Assembly (NCBI RefSeq): GCF_000799465.1
Contig: NZ_JUGU01000001.1
Span: forward strand, 1,984,001-2,048,000
From: Psychroserpens sp. Hel_I_66
GTDB lineage: Bacteria; Bacteroidota; Bacteroidia; Flavobacteriales; Flavobacteriaceae
Reading direction: 5' to 3'
DNA: 64,000 nt
Numbering within the stretch: position 1 is the first letter of the stretch; each line of letters begins with the position of its first letter. This document shows, piece after piece, positions 25,996 to 34,903 of the stretch. The notes below the pieces were generated by a model that saw only the letters and a list, made by a program, of their open reading frames with translations, was not told the origin of the DNA and made no database searches. The translations under genes and the position numbers were made by a program.

Positions 25996-26952
25996 TTACG
26001 GTTTTGAAGGGTAATAACCTTCTTTAGGGATTTCAATAAAATATTTTTTTCTTGAGGAGTTGTTAAGTTTTGGTTCTCTTAACCAAGGATTATGGATTTT
26101 TAAAATTTTATAATTAATCCCGTAGCGTTGAGCAAACTTTGTAAAATCTGTTACAGCTGTGTCAACTTCTACTTTATAGGTTGGGATTGTTTTGTATAAA
26201 TCTTCCGAAGTAAAATTAAAACCGTACTTTTTTGGGTGGCTCAAAATTTCTTTTAGAGCAACGATCCTAAAAATATAACGACCTGTTTCTTCTCCCAATA
26301 ATAGATCATAATAATCTTTTACGTCTTGTTCTTCTAGACGTCTGGAAACTCCCGCGTTTCCAGCGTTATAAGCAGCAGCAGCGAGCGTCCAAGACCCTAA
26401 GTCTTGTTTTGATTTTAGCAAGTATTTGCAAGCAACCTCAGTGGCCATCTCTAAATGATAGCGTTCGTCTACATTGCTGTTTACCTCTAGACCATTCTCT
26501 CTTCCTGTTGCTGGCATAATTTGCCATACGCCTCTTGCTCCAGCAGGAGAAACAGCATTCGTTAAACCGCTTTCAATCACTGCTAAATATTTAAAATCTT
26601 CTGGAATACCATTTTTTTTGAGAATTGGCTCAATAATTGGGAAATACTTTTCTGCACGTTTAAACATTAACAATCCGTTTGATTGCCAGTAAGTATTTAC
26701 CAATAACTCTCTATCCATTCGTTCTAAAATGTCTGGATCCTCTAAAGGCATTTTTTCACCTGCAAAATTTAAATCGTCTGGAATAGGTATTGCATAAACA
26801 TTGTAATCGTTAACTAGTTGTTGTGAGTTTGAAACTTCACTGTCTGAAACAGGTTTTTCCGTTGAGATATTATCAGACTGGACTGCGAAAATAAAGAGTC
26901 CTGATAAGCAAACTAAACCAATAGCTGCCAATATATTTTTTATAATTTTCAT
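25996..26952 (-). CDS. Lytic transglycosylase (MltD/SLT-like)
   Basis: The 318 residues begin with a hydrophobic signal or anchor (about 7-24). A soluble lytic transglycosylase domain follows, with the catalytic Glu127 in AVIESGL, then SPAGARGVWQIMPATG and AAAAYNAGNAG. These are the family-1 motifs of MltD/SLT enzymes that cut peptidoglycan to 1,6-anhydro-muropeptides in the periplasm. There is no LysM repeat at the C-terminus, unlike typical MltD, and the last 60 residues carry a short globular end. Immediately followed by cls, with which it forms an envelope operon. Confidence 0.92.
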   Translation of the reverse strand: MKIIKNILAAIGLVCLSGLFIFAVQSDNISTEKPVSDSEVSNSQQLVNDYNVYAIPIPDDLNFAGEKMPLEDPDILERMDRELLVNTYWQSNGLLMFKRAEKYFPIIEPILKKNGIPEDFKYLAVIESGLTNAVSPAGARGVWQIMPATGRENGLEVNSNVDERYHLEMATEVACKYLLKSKQDLGSWTLAAAAYNAGNAGVSRRLEEQDVKDYYDLLLGEETGRYIFRIVALKEILSHPKKYGFNFTSEDLYKTIPTYKVEVDTAVTDFTKFAQRYGINYKILKIHNPWLREPKLNNSSRKKYFIEIPKEGYYPSKP

Positions 26953-27024
26953 ATTAGATTTTTTTAAGGGAAGTCATTGATTGACTGTTCCTCAAATGTA
27001 TAAAATTAAACGATGAGTTTCAAC

Positions 27025-27687
27025 TTAGTCTAAGATTAGTTTTGGTAAATTTTCGTTAAACCATTTGTATTTATTGATCACCATGATGTGAGTTCCGCCC
27101 GGTATTATTATACAGTTACCAACACAAGAGTGAGGAAACACAGCATCGTTATCTCCCTGTATATATATAGCGTCCTCGTTGGGCTCTTCTTGATCCCATT
27201 CTATGACATTCTCTATAGCCCAATCTAAATATTGTTTATCATTAACAGATAAATATTTTTTATACAATTCAATACGTTTTGTAATCGTTTCGCCAAAGGC
27301 ATACTTTGCCAAAACATCTATATTAGAAACCAACTGAGTAGGCAAAATTTTATAGGCCTTAGTAAATTTCATGACTTTTAATCTTTTTGGCAGCTCGTGC
27401 TTGGACTTAATACTGGAAACAACAAACAATTTTCTTAAGTTCATGTACTTACTCATTTCCTGAACTAATATTCCGCCAAACGAAACACCAAGCAAAACGA
27501 CGTTTTCTTCTTTTATATTCAAGATCATTCGCTTTGCATAAGACTCTAAAGATTCACCTTGGTTGGGCATTATCCATTCAAGCCAATGGATTTCGAACTG
27601 TTTTTCAGGAAGTTTTATATGCTCAAAAATCGTAGGGTTTGCTGCCATTCCTGGCATTAAATATACATGTATAGTTTCTTGTTGCAT
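27025..27687 (-). CDS. Alpha/beta hydrolase
   Basis: The 220 residues show the alpha/beta hydrolase pattern: oxyanion-side HVYLMPGMAANP, nucleophile elbow GVSFGG with Ser69, an acid near Asp182-184 (QGDNDAVFP) and His200 in GGTHIMV. There is no signal peptide, so it is cytosolic. The substrate cannot be inferred. It is transcribed away from the GNAT-like gene at 27803 and ends 72 bases before the lytic transglycosylase gene. Confidence 0.85.
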   Translation of the reverse strand: MQQETIHVYLMPGMAANPTIFEHIKLPEKQFEIHWLEWIMPNQGESLESYAKRMILNIKEENVVLLGVSFGGILVQEMSKYMNLRKLFVVSSIKSKHELPKRLKVMKFTKAYKILPTQLVSNIDVLAKYAFGETITKRIELYKKYLSVNDKQYLDWAIENVIEWDQEEPNEDAIYIQGDNDAVFPHSCVGNCIIIPGGTHIMVINKYKWFNENLPKLILD

Positions 27688-27706
27688 AAGTGCTTATGTA
27701 AACAGT

Positions 27707-27738
27707 TTGTAATATCTGTTATATTTTTCGTAAATTTG
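27707..27738 (+). promoter_or_regulatory. Likely promoter of the GNAT-like gene
   Basis: TTG at 27707-27709 is followed after 21 bases by TAAATTTG (27731-27738), a good Bacteroidota promoter pattern with slightly long spacing. The predicted start of transcription is about 58 bases before the ATG at 27803. Confidence 0.55.
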
Positions 27739-27802
27739 TACCACAAAACTATGCAAAAGTATAGTTCTACCCTACCGACCATTGAATTAAATACAAATTA
27801 TT

Positions 27803-28099
27803 ATGATTGATGCTGCTGAATTAACAGATAATGACTTTTTACGTCAATTTGAGTTAAAGGTTCAAGATGGACTTGCAATTATTGAATATTCCAGTCAAGA
27901 TCGAAAGATCTTTTTAACTAAATTGATTATTCCCGAATCGGTAACAGATGAGAATTTTGAAGAAGATTTTTTAACCTTGGTTTTTGATCACATCGCAGAG
28001 AGTAACTTGAGCGTTGTCCCTACTAGCCCAGAAATCGCAAAATTTATTAGGCGACATAGAAAATATAAAAAAATGCTCCCTGTTGGCATTAGAATATAA
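27803..28099 (+). CDS. Small GNAT-related N-acetyltransferase-like protein (YjdJ type)
   Basis: The 98 residues match the small single-domain GNAT-like family (Acetyltransf_CG, YjdJ type): a central strand pair (LAIIEYSSQDRKIFLTKLIIPE), a helix (LVFDHIAESNLSVVPTSPEIAKFI) and the closing RRHRKYKKMLP, which corresponds to the usual hpeY end. These proteins are thought to bind acyl-CoA, but a substrate is rarely known. It is monocistronic with its own promoter and terminator. Confidence 0.78.
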   Translation: MIDAAELTDNDFLRQFELKVQDGLAIIEYSSQDRKIFLTKLIIPESVTDENFEEDFLTLVFDHIAESNLSVVPTSPEIAKFIRRHRKYKKMLPVGIRI

Positions 28100-28111
28100 A
28101 TGAATAAAAAA

Positions 28112-28135
28112 AAACCGAAACTTTTAAGTTTCGGT
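28112..28135 (+). terminator. Terminator of the GNAT-like gene
   Basis: AAACCGAAACTT and AAGTTTCGGTTT form a near-perfect hairpin followed by a T-run of nine. It begins 12 bases after the stop codon at 28099. Confidence 0.85.
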
Positions 28136-28142
28136 TTTTTTT

Positions 28143-28694
28143 TGGTTACTCTCATATGTATTGTTCTGTATAATAACAAACAACATCTTCATTGTTTGAA
28201 TTTTGTGTTTCCGTTTTCAATATAAATCTCTCATCATCATAATTAGAAACCAGAATTTTATCTATTGTTTATTTAAGACATCAACAAGGTAAGTACAACT
28301 AAAATTAAAGTTGATATAAGTAATTTTCTCATTTTAAATATTTGAATTTCAGTTAAAAACAAGTAAATGTAATCTAAGAAAAACACTGTACAAACTTTTC
28401 TTTTATTCTACGGAAATAAAACGTTGAACGCATTTTATTCAACGTCAAAATCATTTATTTTAAAACTTCCGAAGAAAAAAATTACTAATTTTTAAAACCC
28501 TCAGGTACGAATAGTTTACAAACTAATTTTAAACCACAACTTTTTTTAGTCATAATTACATCTAAACTTCTATAGGCATAGAAATCTAATTATATTTACT
28601 TGTTTATATTAAGAGTTGGAAAATTCATATAAAAGTCACATATTTTGCATTCTATTGGCTTTTTCTTCTTTTAAAACCTATAACCAACATACCT
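28143..28694. other. Intergenic region of about 550 bases
   Basis: No convincing gene of normal size lies here. On the minus strand, 28273-28332 reads as a 19-residue hydrophobic peptide (MRKLLISTLILVVLTLLMS), and just beyond it in another frame (down to about 28155) is an open stretch of roughly 37 codons with protein-like composition, so a decayed small secreted-protein gene is possible. A weak hairpin CGTTGAA/TTCAACG lies near 28421-28442. Two copies of the over-represented word family are present: CTACGGAA at 28408 and TTCCGAAG at 28467. The rest is AT-rich DNA leading to the gene at 28695. Confidence 0.6.
28273..28332 (-). pseudogene. Possible start of a decayed small secreted-protein gene
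   Basis: An ATG on the minus strand (28330-28332) opens a 19-codon frame of signal-peptide character that ends at TAA. A separate frame after it, running from about 28266 to 28155, codes for a stretch including DKILVSNYDDERFILK and NNEDVVCYYTEQYI. A frameshift plus a stop between them would explain the pattern; chance is also possible for such short frames. Confidence 0.25.
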
Positions 28695-29846
28695 ATGTCT
28701 AAAGCAGAAGCAAGAATACAAGAGGTCATTTCTTTTTTTAAAAATAAAGATCTGGTTCTTGGCTATCGCAAATTAATGGATTGCGTGATTGATACACAAG
28801 ACCTTGATTTGTACCGTGAGGTGATTGATTTAACCGATTGGAAAGAGAAATTCCCAGAAAAAGAACCAGAACTCATTGAGCGATCATTGGTTATTTTAGA
28901 ACGGGTCTCGAAAATCCCAATCATAGAATACAATACCAATAACCCTGTAGTTGTGGGCAGCAATTTGATAAAGAGTTATGGTTACAACAGGTTTAAATTG
29001 GGACCGATTTCAGTAAAAATACATAAAGGTGAAGTTTATGGTTTGGTTGGCGAAAACGGGAATGGAAAAACCACCTTACTGCGCGTTCTAGCTAAAGAAA
29101 TAAAATATAATGAAGGTAATTTAGATTTTAGATTTGACACGCCTTACGACTCAGATTATGATTTGAGAACAAATTTGGTTTACATACCGCAAAGAACCCA
29201 AAAATGGTATGGAAGCTTAAAGGATAACCTCAAATTTGTGTTGTCCAACTACGGGATCGCACCAGAAGAAAATGAAACCAGAGTGCTCATGATGATTGCT
29301 CGCTTTGGTCTATGGAATTACAAACACCTTAAATGGAGTGAACTCTCGTCTGGTTACAAAATGCGTTTTGAACTTGCCCGCACATTACTTCGCCAGCCAG
29401 AATTATTACTCCTTGATGAGCCATTGGCAAATTTAGATGTATTGGCACAGCAGGTGATCTTAGAGGATTTAAAATCTATCTGCAATTCTATAAATAACCC
29501 AATTGCACTTATTTTAAGTTCGCAGCAATTGTATGAGGTTGAGAAAATTTCCGATAAGGTGATTTACTTAAAAGATGGTCAATATAAAGATAACAAACAA
29601 GTTGTCACCGATGAGGATAATCACCTCATTGTTGAAATTGATTGTGAAGCTAAACGCGAAGAGCTATTGACTATTTTTGAAAGTCTAAACCTGGAAAAAC
29701 TAATTTATAATGGCGGAATTTATGTGTGTTATTTCAAAGAAAGCACCGCATTTTCTTCGGTTTTAGAGTCGCTTGGTAAACATAAAATAGATGTTACCTA
29801 TACGAGAAATATCACAAAATCTACAAGACGATTCTTCGTTTCTTAA
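28695..29846 (+). CDS. ABC ATPase with N- and C-terminal extensions and a changed H-loop
   Basis: The protein has 383 residues. The first 85 form an unusual N-terminal helical extension. The ATPase core then shows Walker A GENGNGKTT (119-127), Q-loop Gln166 (YIPQRTQ), signature LSSGYKMRFELAR (217 onwards) and Walker B LLLLDEP (237-243). At the H-loop the sequence is LSSQQ, with Gln277 where His normally stands. About 80 further residues follow the core. The next gene, 12 bases downstream, codes for a large membrane protein, so the two probably form one ABC system. Because the H-loop His helps drive hydrolysis, turnover may be slow or regulated. Substrate unknown. Confidence 0.85.
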   Translation: MSKAEARIQEVISFFKNKDLVLGYRKLMDCVIDTQDLDLYREVIDLTDWKEKFPEKEPELIERSLVILERVSKIPIIEYNTNNPVVVGSNLIKSYGYNRFKLGPISVKIHKGEVYGLVGENGNGKTTLLRVLAKEIKYNEGNLDFRFDTPYDSDYDLRTNLVYIPQRTQKWYGSLKDNLKFVLSNYGIAPEENETRVLMMIARFGLWNYKHLKWSELSSGYKMRFELARTLLRQPELLLLDEPLANLDVLAQQVILEDLKSICNSINNPIALILSSQQLYEVEKISDKVIYLKDGQYKDNKQVVTDEDNHLIVEIDCEAKREELLTIFESLNLEKLIYNGGIYVCYFKESTAFSSVLESLGKHKIDVTYTRNITKSTRRFFVS

Positions 29847-29858
29847 TCTCACTTCACA

Positions 29859-31646
29859 ATGAAAAAATTTATATATAAAACCAACCAATACTTACTTGAA
29901 CGCTACCCAACAATTTGGAACACCAAATTGGTATGGATGCTCTCAATAGCGTTAGTACTTCACCTTATCTTTTTTGTGTTTGGTTTATTTACTTTGGTTA
30001 ATCCTAAAATGTTACAAGATAGCAATGTAGAATATATCTTTTTTGAAAATGGATCTATATTCTTATCTATAGTCATATCTATACTACTTGTCGTTGCGTG
30101 GCTCATTAATATGTTTAAAAACAATGGGGTTAAAAACTTTTATCCATCATCGAGATTAAAATTATTTGGTCAGTTTTTTCAATACCTCATCATCATTTTT
30201 AGCTGTACAACTTTTTATTTATCGTATCAATATGGGATGAAAACCTATATTTCGGCTACGTATTCTAACGAACAGATTACCAATGAAATTAAGATTGCTA
30301 ACGATGCTGCTTTGTTTCTTTCAGAAAACATAACAGATTATACGCTAAACCAGCGCAGGTTTCCAAAACCCTTTTACGAACTGTATTGCGAGGATAACTC
30401 AAAATTTATAGATTATGATAAACCTTATCTTTCTTTTGAGGATGAAGACTACCAATATTATTCACTGCGCACTGTAGAAACCAAAATAGGAGAGCCTTAC
30501 AATACGCAAATTATACCTCAGCAACAGTCTTATGATGGCTCAACAAATACTGGATACGTATTTAGCAAAACAACCGATTCCCTAAGAATTTACTTTTTCA
30601 AGGATTCGGTCATTAACATGAATGCCTATATAAAAACGCCTTATCCAACTTACTATAATATGTCATCTACTTTTTATAAGTCTAAAAATGACAAGATTAT
30701 AGAAGAGCCTTATGATTACAATTATAATGACTACGAAGAGTATGATTATAGTTACAACCGATCATTCTCTACAAGGCACCAGTTTAGAAACCAACGTAAT
30801 TACGAACTTTTAGAGCGCAATGACAGAAATGAAATCAAAACACTGCTGGCTGACTTTTTAAAGATTTCCGACAATTATAAAATCAACCATAACCTAACAA
30901 CAAATGAGTGGTTGGATTTAGTGTATCATCCCACAAATTTTGAAGTCAGAAACTTTATCAGAGACACGCCAAAAGCTAAACATGACTATAACAGTCGTGT
31001 TAATGTTGATAGAACTAAAACCGAAGAATTTTTCTACAACCGTCTCACAGATTACCATTATCAAAACAGAGCCCTTAGCAATGTCTTTGAAAATATTGAA
31101 AGCATAAAAGCAAGTGATCCAGCCGAAGGCATCCACATATTTATTTGGATCGCATTCTTTTTTGCTGCCCTCATCTTCATATTTAGAATTTCGGGACTTA
31201 AAGAATTACTTTTCAGCATCATAATCGTTGGAGTACTAACGTTGGTCATATCGTTGTTCACAGCTTTAATTTTTTATTTAGCGGGAGGCAGTGATGATGT
31301 AGTCATGTACTTTATTATCTATTTTATCTTTACTTTGGCTACGATCATATTATTGATACCTATACTTTTTTACAAGAGCATAAAAAAATTAATCGTATCC
31401 ATTTGTGTAAACATCTCAATAGTTGGGTTTTCACTTTATCTACTACTTATATTGGGAATTATAACCATGCACCAAAGTGATGCTTGTCGTGCAGATCCAA
31501 ATTATTATGATACCTATCGTAGTTGCGACACCGTATTTGATATTTTTGAATTTGGTTGGAGCTGGATATTATTTTTCTCCGGAATTATTTTCATATTCTT
31601 CTTCACAAAAGTGATCAAAAACTGGAAAGCACTTCCCGAAGGTTAA
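29859..31646 (+). CDS. Eight-helix membrane partner of the ABC ATPase, with large external domain
   Basis: This 595-residue protein has three membrane helices near the start (about 26-48, 68-88, 106-124), a soluble region of about 300 residues, and five more helices (about 428-446, 450-472, 478-503, 510-532, 565-588). The soluble region is rich in Tyr, Asn and Asp (a Tyr/Asp-rich patch lies near residues 285-300). The 3+5 arrangement around a big domain resembles ABC permeases with an extracytoplasmic domain, but I recognise no family. It lies 12 bases after the ATPase gene and 5 bases before the binding-protein gene. Role in export, import or sensing is open. Confidence 0.8.
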   Translation: MKKFIYKTNQYLLERYPTIWNTKLVWMLSIALVLHLIFFVFGLFTLVNPKMLQDSNVEYIFFENGSIFLSIVISILLVVAWLINMFKNNGVKNFYPSSRLKLFGQFFQYLIIIFSCTTFYLSYQYGMKTYISATYSNEQITNEIKIANDAALFLSENITDYTLNQRRFPKPFYELYCEDNSKFIDYDKPYLSFEDEDYQYYSLRTVETKIGEPYNTQIIPQQQSYDGSTNTGYVFSKTTDSLRIYFFKDSVINMNAYIKTPYPTYYNMSSTFYKSKNDKIIEEPYDYNYNDYEEYDYSYNRSFSTRHQFRNQRNYELLERNDRNEIKTLLADFLKISDNYKINHNLTTNEWLDLVYHPTNFEVRNFIRDTPKAKHDYNSRVNVDRTKTEEFFYNRLTDYHYQNRALSNVFENIESIKASDPAEGIHIFIWIAFFFAALIFIFRISGLKELLFSIIIVGVLTLVISLFTALIFYLAGGSDDVVMYFIIYFIFTLATIILLIPILFYKSIKKLIVSICVNISIVGFSLYLLLILGIITMHQSDACRADPNYYDTYRSCDTVFDIFEFGWSWILFFSGIIFIFFFTKVIKNWKALPEG

Positions 31647-31651
31647 TTTTT

Positions 31652-33256
31652 ATGGAACAACATCTCAAAAACATATCAATACTTATTTTAGGCCTCGTTT
31701 TATATTCCTGCGGAAATGAAACAACAACCAATAAAGACCATCTTGTTTTTAGGTACAACGAACATAAAAACATTGGCTCGCTAGATCCTGCCTTTGCTAA
31801 GGACAATGCAGATATCTGGGCAATCAACCAATTGTTCAATGGGCTGGTGCAAATGGATGAAGAGCTCAACGTCCAGCCTTGTATTGCCAAGGATTGGACG
31901 ATTTCCGAAGATGCACTCACCTACTCCTTTACGCTTCGTGATGATGTAGAATTCCATAAACATAATCTCTTCGGAAAAGACTCCACGCGACATGTAACCG
32001 CTTCAGATTTTGAATACAGTCTCAACCGATTGCTGGATAAAAAAATAGCATCTCCCGGAAGTTGGACGCTCAATAAAGTAGACTCCTTTAAAGCCATAAA
32101 CGACACCCTTTTTGAAATCAAACTAAAACAAGCGTTTCCAGCTTTTTTGGGTCTTTTGACCATGAAATACTGTTCGGTAGTGCCAAAGGAAATCGTGGAG
32201 CACTATAAAAGTGATTTTAGAGCAAACCCAATTGGTACAGGACCGTTCAAGTTTAAACGATGGGAAGAGAACTTAAAGCTCGTTTTCCGAAGAAATAATA
32301 ATTATTTTGAAACCGACAATTCTGGTAAACAATTACCATATCTCGAAGCAGTTGCCATCACATTTTTACCAGATAAGCAGAGTGAATTTTTACAGTTTGC
32401 GCAGGGCAACATTGATTTTGTTTCTGGATTGGATGCCTCATATAAAGATGAGATTTTAACTGCCACAGGGAAGCTTCGTGAGTTTTATGCTGCAGATGTT
32501 AACATGATTCGCGGTCCATATTTAAATACTGAGTATCTCGCCTTTTTTATGGATTCCAGCATTCCTGAAATGCAATCGCAAACCTTACGTCAAGCCATAA
32601 ATTACGGGTTTGATAAACAAAAAATGATGACCTATTTACGAAACGGTATTGGAATTCCTGCTCATGGTGGATTTATCCCAAAAGGTTTACCTGGTTACAA
32701 TGCGAATATAGGTTTTAGATTTGAGCCAGAAAAAGCAAAAGATTTGGTGCAAGAATTTAAAACCGAGACGGGAATCCAAAATCCTGAGATCACCATTACC
32801 ACAACCAGTAATTATTTGAGTTTTTGTGAATATATCCAGAGAGAGCTACAAAAAGTTGGGATTACAGTAAATGTAGATGTCATACCTGCAGCAACTTTAA
32901 AAGAGGCCAAAGCCAATGGTAAATTAGACATGTTTAGAGCTAGTTGGGTGGCAGATTATCCAGATGCTGAAAATTATTTATCGCTGTACTACAGCAAAAA
33001 CTTTGCAGCAAATGGACCTAACTACACTCATTTTAAAAGTAATCAGTTTGATGATTGGTACCAAGAAGCATTTACCATTACAAATCCAAAAAAACGAGAA
33101 GCACTTTATACTAAAATGGACAGCTTAGTGATGTCAAAAACGCCAATTGTTACTTTATTTTATGATGAAGTGGTTCGTTTTACTAGAAAAGATGTTTCTG
33201 GCTTAGGGATTAATCCTATTAATTTATTGGATTTAAAACGTGTTTCAAAAAATTAA
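31652..33256 (+). CDS. Oligopeptide-type ABC binding lipoprotein (SBP family 5)
   Basis: From ATG 31652 the product has 534 residues with a lipoprotein signal ending VLYSC (Cys20). It is a DppA/OppA-type binding protein: FRYNEHKNIGSLDPAFA at the start, the LRDDVEFH and NPIGTGPFKFKRW segments, and the late FRASWVADYPDAENYL motif, all typical of solute-binding family 5. It likely binds peptides in the periplasm. No DppB/DppC-type permease is nearby; its neighbours are the unusual ABC ATPase and membrane protein, 5 bases upstream. An ATG at 31556 lies inside the preceding gene in another frame and is rejected as start. Confidence 0.9.
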   Translation: MEQHLKNISILILGLVLYSCGNETTTNKDHLVFRYNEHKNIGSLDPAFAKDNADIWAINQLFNGLVQMDEELNVQPCIAKDWTISEDALTYSFTLRDDVEFHKHNLFGKDSTRHVTASDFEYSLNRLLDKKIASPGSWTLNKVDSFKAINDTLFEIKLKQAFPAFLGLLTMKYCSVVPKEIVEHYKSDFRANPIGTGPFKFKRWEENLKLVFRRNNNYFETDNSGKQLPYLEAVAITFLPDKQSEFLQFAQGNIDFVSGLDASYKDEILTATGKLREFYAADVNMIRGPYLNTEYLAFFMDSSIPEMQSQTLRQAINYGFDKQKMMTYLRNGIGIPAHGGFIPKGLPGYNANIGFRFEPEKAKDLVQEFKTETGIQNPEITITTTSNYLSFCEYIQRELQKVGITVNVDVIPAATLKEAKANGKLDMFRASWVADYPDAENYLSLYYSKNFAANGPNYTHFKSNQFDDWYQEAFTITNPKKREALYTKMDSLVMSKTPIVTLFYDEVVRFTRKDVSGLGINPINLLDLKRVSKN

Positions 33257-33945
33257 ATTTTCAGATTATTGTTTTCTCTTAACAATCCTAAAACAATTAA
33301 ATACTGGGCAACTCCGTAAAAGAACATTGTAAATATGTCCTGATTTGTAAAATGATGATAAAACGAGCTTAAAACCGAAGAGGTATCTGCAATTAAAAAT
33401 AATAGCATACCAATGATAACCAAAAGATAACTTTGTTTGTTCACAGCTTTTTTTCTCAATAGAGCAAATTGAAATGCCAAAAGTGTTACGAATAAAAATA
33501 TGAGTATTGGTATCAAGAAATCTCCCATATTCTCCATTGTTAAATTTAAAATAATAAACATATAAATAAGGTAAATTCCAACTAAGGGGAATACAAAGGA
33601 CAAGTCAAAATCACTATTATTGGAAAATCTACATGCGTAAAATATTTTACCTATTATAAAAAACAAACTTCCTACATATAGTATTGTAATTCCCGTCTTG
33701 AAAAGCATAATTGAGTTCGCTATAAAAAAACAGAATAAGCCTAAAAGAGTAAATAGATATTTTAATCGTTTTGATTTCCTTTCGTTAACTACATAAAACA
33801 ATATTAATATGAGCATTAATAAGGGCTTTGTGATGAACCTGAGCGCATCACATCCGCTCCAAATCATGAAACATAAGTCTAAAATCAATATACTAAAGTA
33901 TAGTATTGAGACATTTAAAACGTTATAAAATGTACGTTTAAACAC
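33253..33945 (-). CDS. YhhN-family membrane protein (lysoplasmalogenase-like)
   Basis: The 230 residues contain about eight membrane helices. The RFITKPLLMLIL opening, the LFFIIGKIFYACRF pair and the GMLLFLIADTSSVL segment are hallmarks of the YhhN/TMEM86 family. Mammalian TMEM86B is a lysoplasmalogenase, cleaving the vinyl-ether bond of lysoplasmalogens; the bacterial role is less well defined. It overlaps the end of the plus-strand binding-protein gene by 4 bases, tail to tail. Confidence 0.8.
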   Translation of the reverse strand: MFKRTFYNVLNVSILYFSILILDLCFMIWSGCDALRFITKPLLMLILILFYVVNERKSKRLKYLFTLLGLFCFFIANSIMLFKTGITILYVGSLFFIIGKIFYACRFSNNSDFDLSFVFPLVGIYLIYMFIILNLTMENMGDFLIPILIFLFVTLLAFQFALLRKKAVNKQSYLLVIIGMLLFLIADTSSVLSSFYHHFTNQDIFTMFFYGVAQYLIVLGLLRENNNLKI

Positions 33946-33985
33946 AAGATTGGTTAGATTAGTTGGCTATTTTTTTTAAAAGGAT

Positions 33986-34885
33986 TTACTCTAAAGTAAA
34001 AAAGTAAATATCATCATCACCTTTTCCTTTAGGTCGTCTTGATGAAAAATAACCTTTAGTACCATCTTCATTTACGATATAGCAAAAATCATCGCTTCTA
34101 CTATTAATTGGTTCTGGCAACAGTTTTGGCTCAGTTGTATCTGGGTCACCATTTAAGTCATAACTATACACGTCCAAACCACCAACACCTCCAGCACGAT
34201 CTGAAGAGAAATATAATACATTCTCATTGCTAATAAATGGAAACATATCCTTTCTAGGTGAATTTATTTTTTTACCAAGATTAACCACCTCACCATATTC
34301 ATCATTACCTAATATTTTTACTTTAAAAATATCGGTTTGCCCATGAGCTCCATCTGCATTTGATGTAAAATACAAAGTAGAACCATCTGGTCCTAAAGTA
34401 GCGTGACCGTAATTATAACTTGGTTTACAAAAAGGTAAAGGCTCAAAGTTGGTCCAACCAACACCTTCTTTATATTCTCCTCTTTGAATATTTAGATTTA
34501 TCGATTTTTGCTTACGTTTATACGATTTACCACGTTTCATAAAATTAGTGGTAATGTACATGTACTTGCCATCCTTGCTAAAACCTGCACTTGATGTATT
34601 GAATACAAATTTCTCAGATTTATTGAATTGTTTTGGGTTGATGATTTCGCCATCGTCGGTCATTTCTCCCTCAAACATCGTAAAGATCAAACGCTTGTCA
34701 TTATCTAATCTTGCTCTATTTCTATCATCGAGCATGTACGATGTGTAGTATACTTTGTCTCCTTTATAAAACACAACACCATATTGACTTTTATCGTCGT
34801 TAAGCTCTAAGTTCTTGATTGTGTAGGTTTGGGCAAACCCAAAATTTAATGCCAATATTAAAATTAAAGGGCTAATAAACTTCAT
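33986..34885 (-). CDS. Secreted PD40 beta-propeller protein
   Basis: The 299-residue protein has a signal peptide (about 1-18, ending FGFAQ) and a series of PD40/WD40-like propeller repeats (for example SYNYGHATLGPDGSTLYFTSNA, RKDMFPFISNENVLYFSSDRAGG, SRSDDFCYIVNEDGTKGYFSSRR). It resembles the propeller part of the PD40-plus-OmpA proteins found in Bacteroidota, but here the OmpA domain is absent and the protein ends after the last blade. It should stay in the periplasm or outer membrane. It starts 18 bases after the stop of the GlmU-like gene and is likely co-transcribed with it. Confidence 0.82.
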   Translation of the reverse strand: MKFISPLILILALNFGFAQTYTIKNLELNDDKSQYGVVFYKGDKVYYTSYMLDDRNRARLDNDKRLIFTMFEGEMTDDGEIINPKQFNKSEKFVFNTSSAGFSKDGKYMYITTNFMKRGKSYKRKQKSINLNIQRGEYKEGVGWTNFEPLPFCKPSYNYGHATLGPDGSTLYFTSNADGAHGQTDIFKVKILGNDEYGEVVNLGKKINSPRKDMFPFISNENVLYFSSDRAGGVGGLDVYSYDLNGDPDTTEPKLLPEPINSRSDDFCYIVNEDGTKGYFSSRRPKGKGDDDIYFFTLE

Positions 34886-34903
34886 GTTATTTTTGATTTA
34901 GGG

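Noticed and set aside
31556..31651. ATG extension of the peptide-binding lipoprotein into the previous gene
   Set aside because: It lies out of frame inside the membrane protein gene and would bury the signal peptide.
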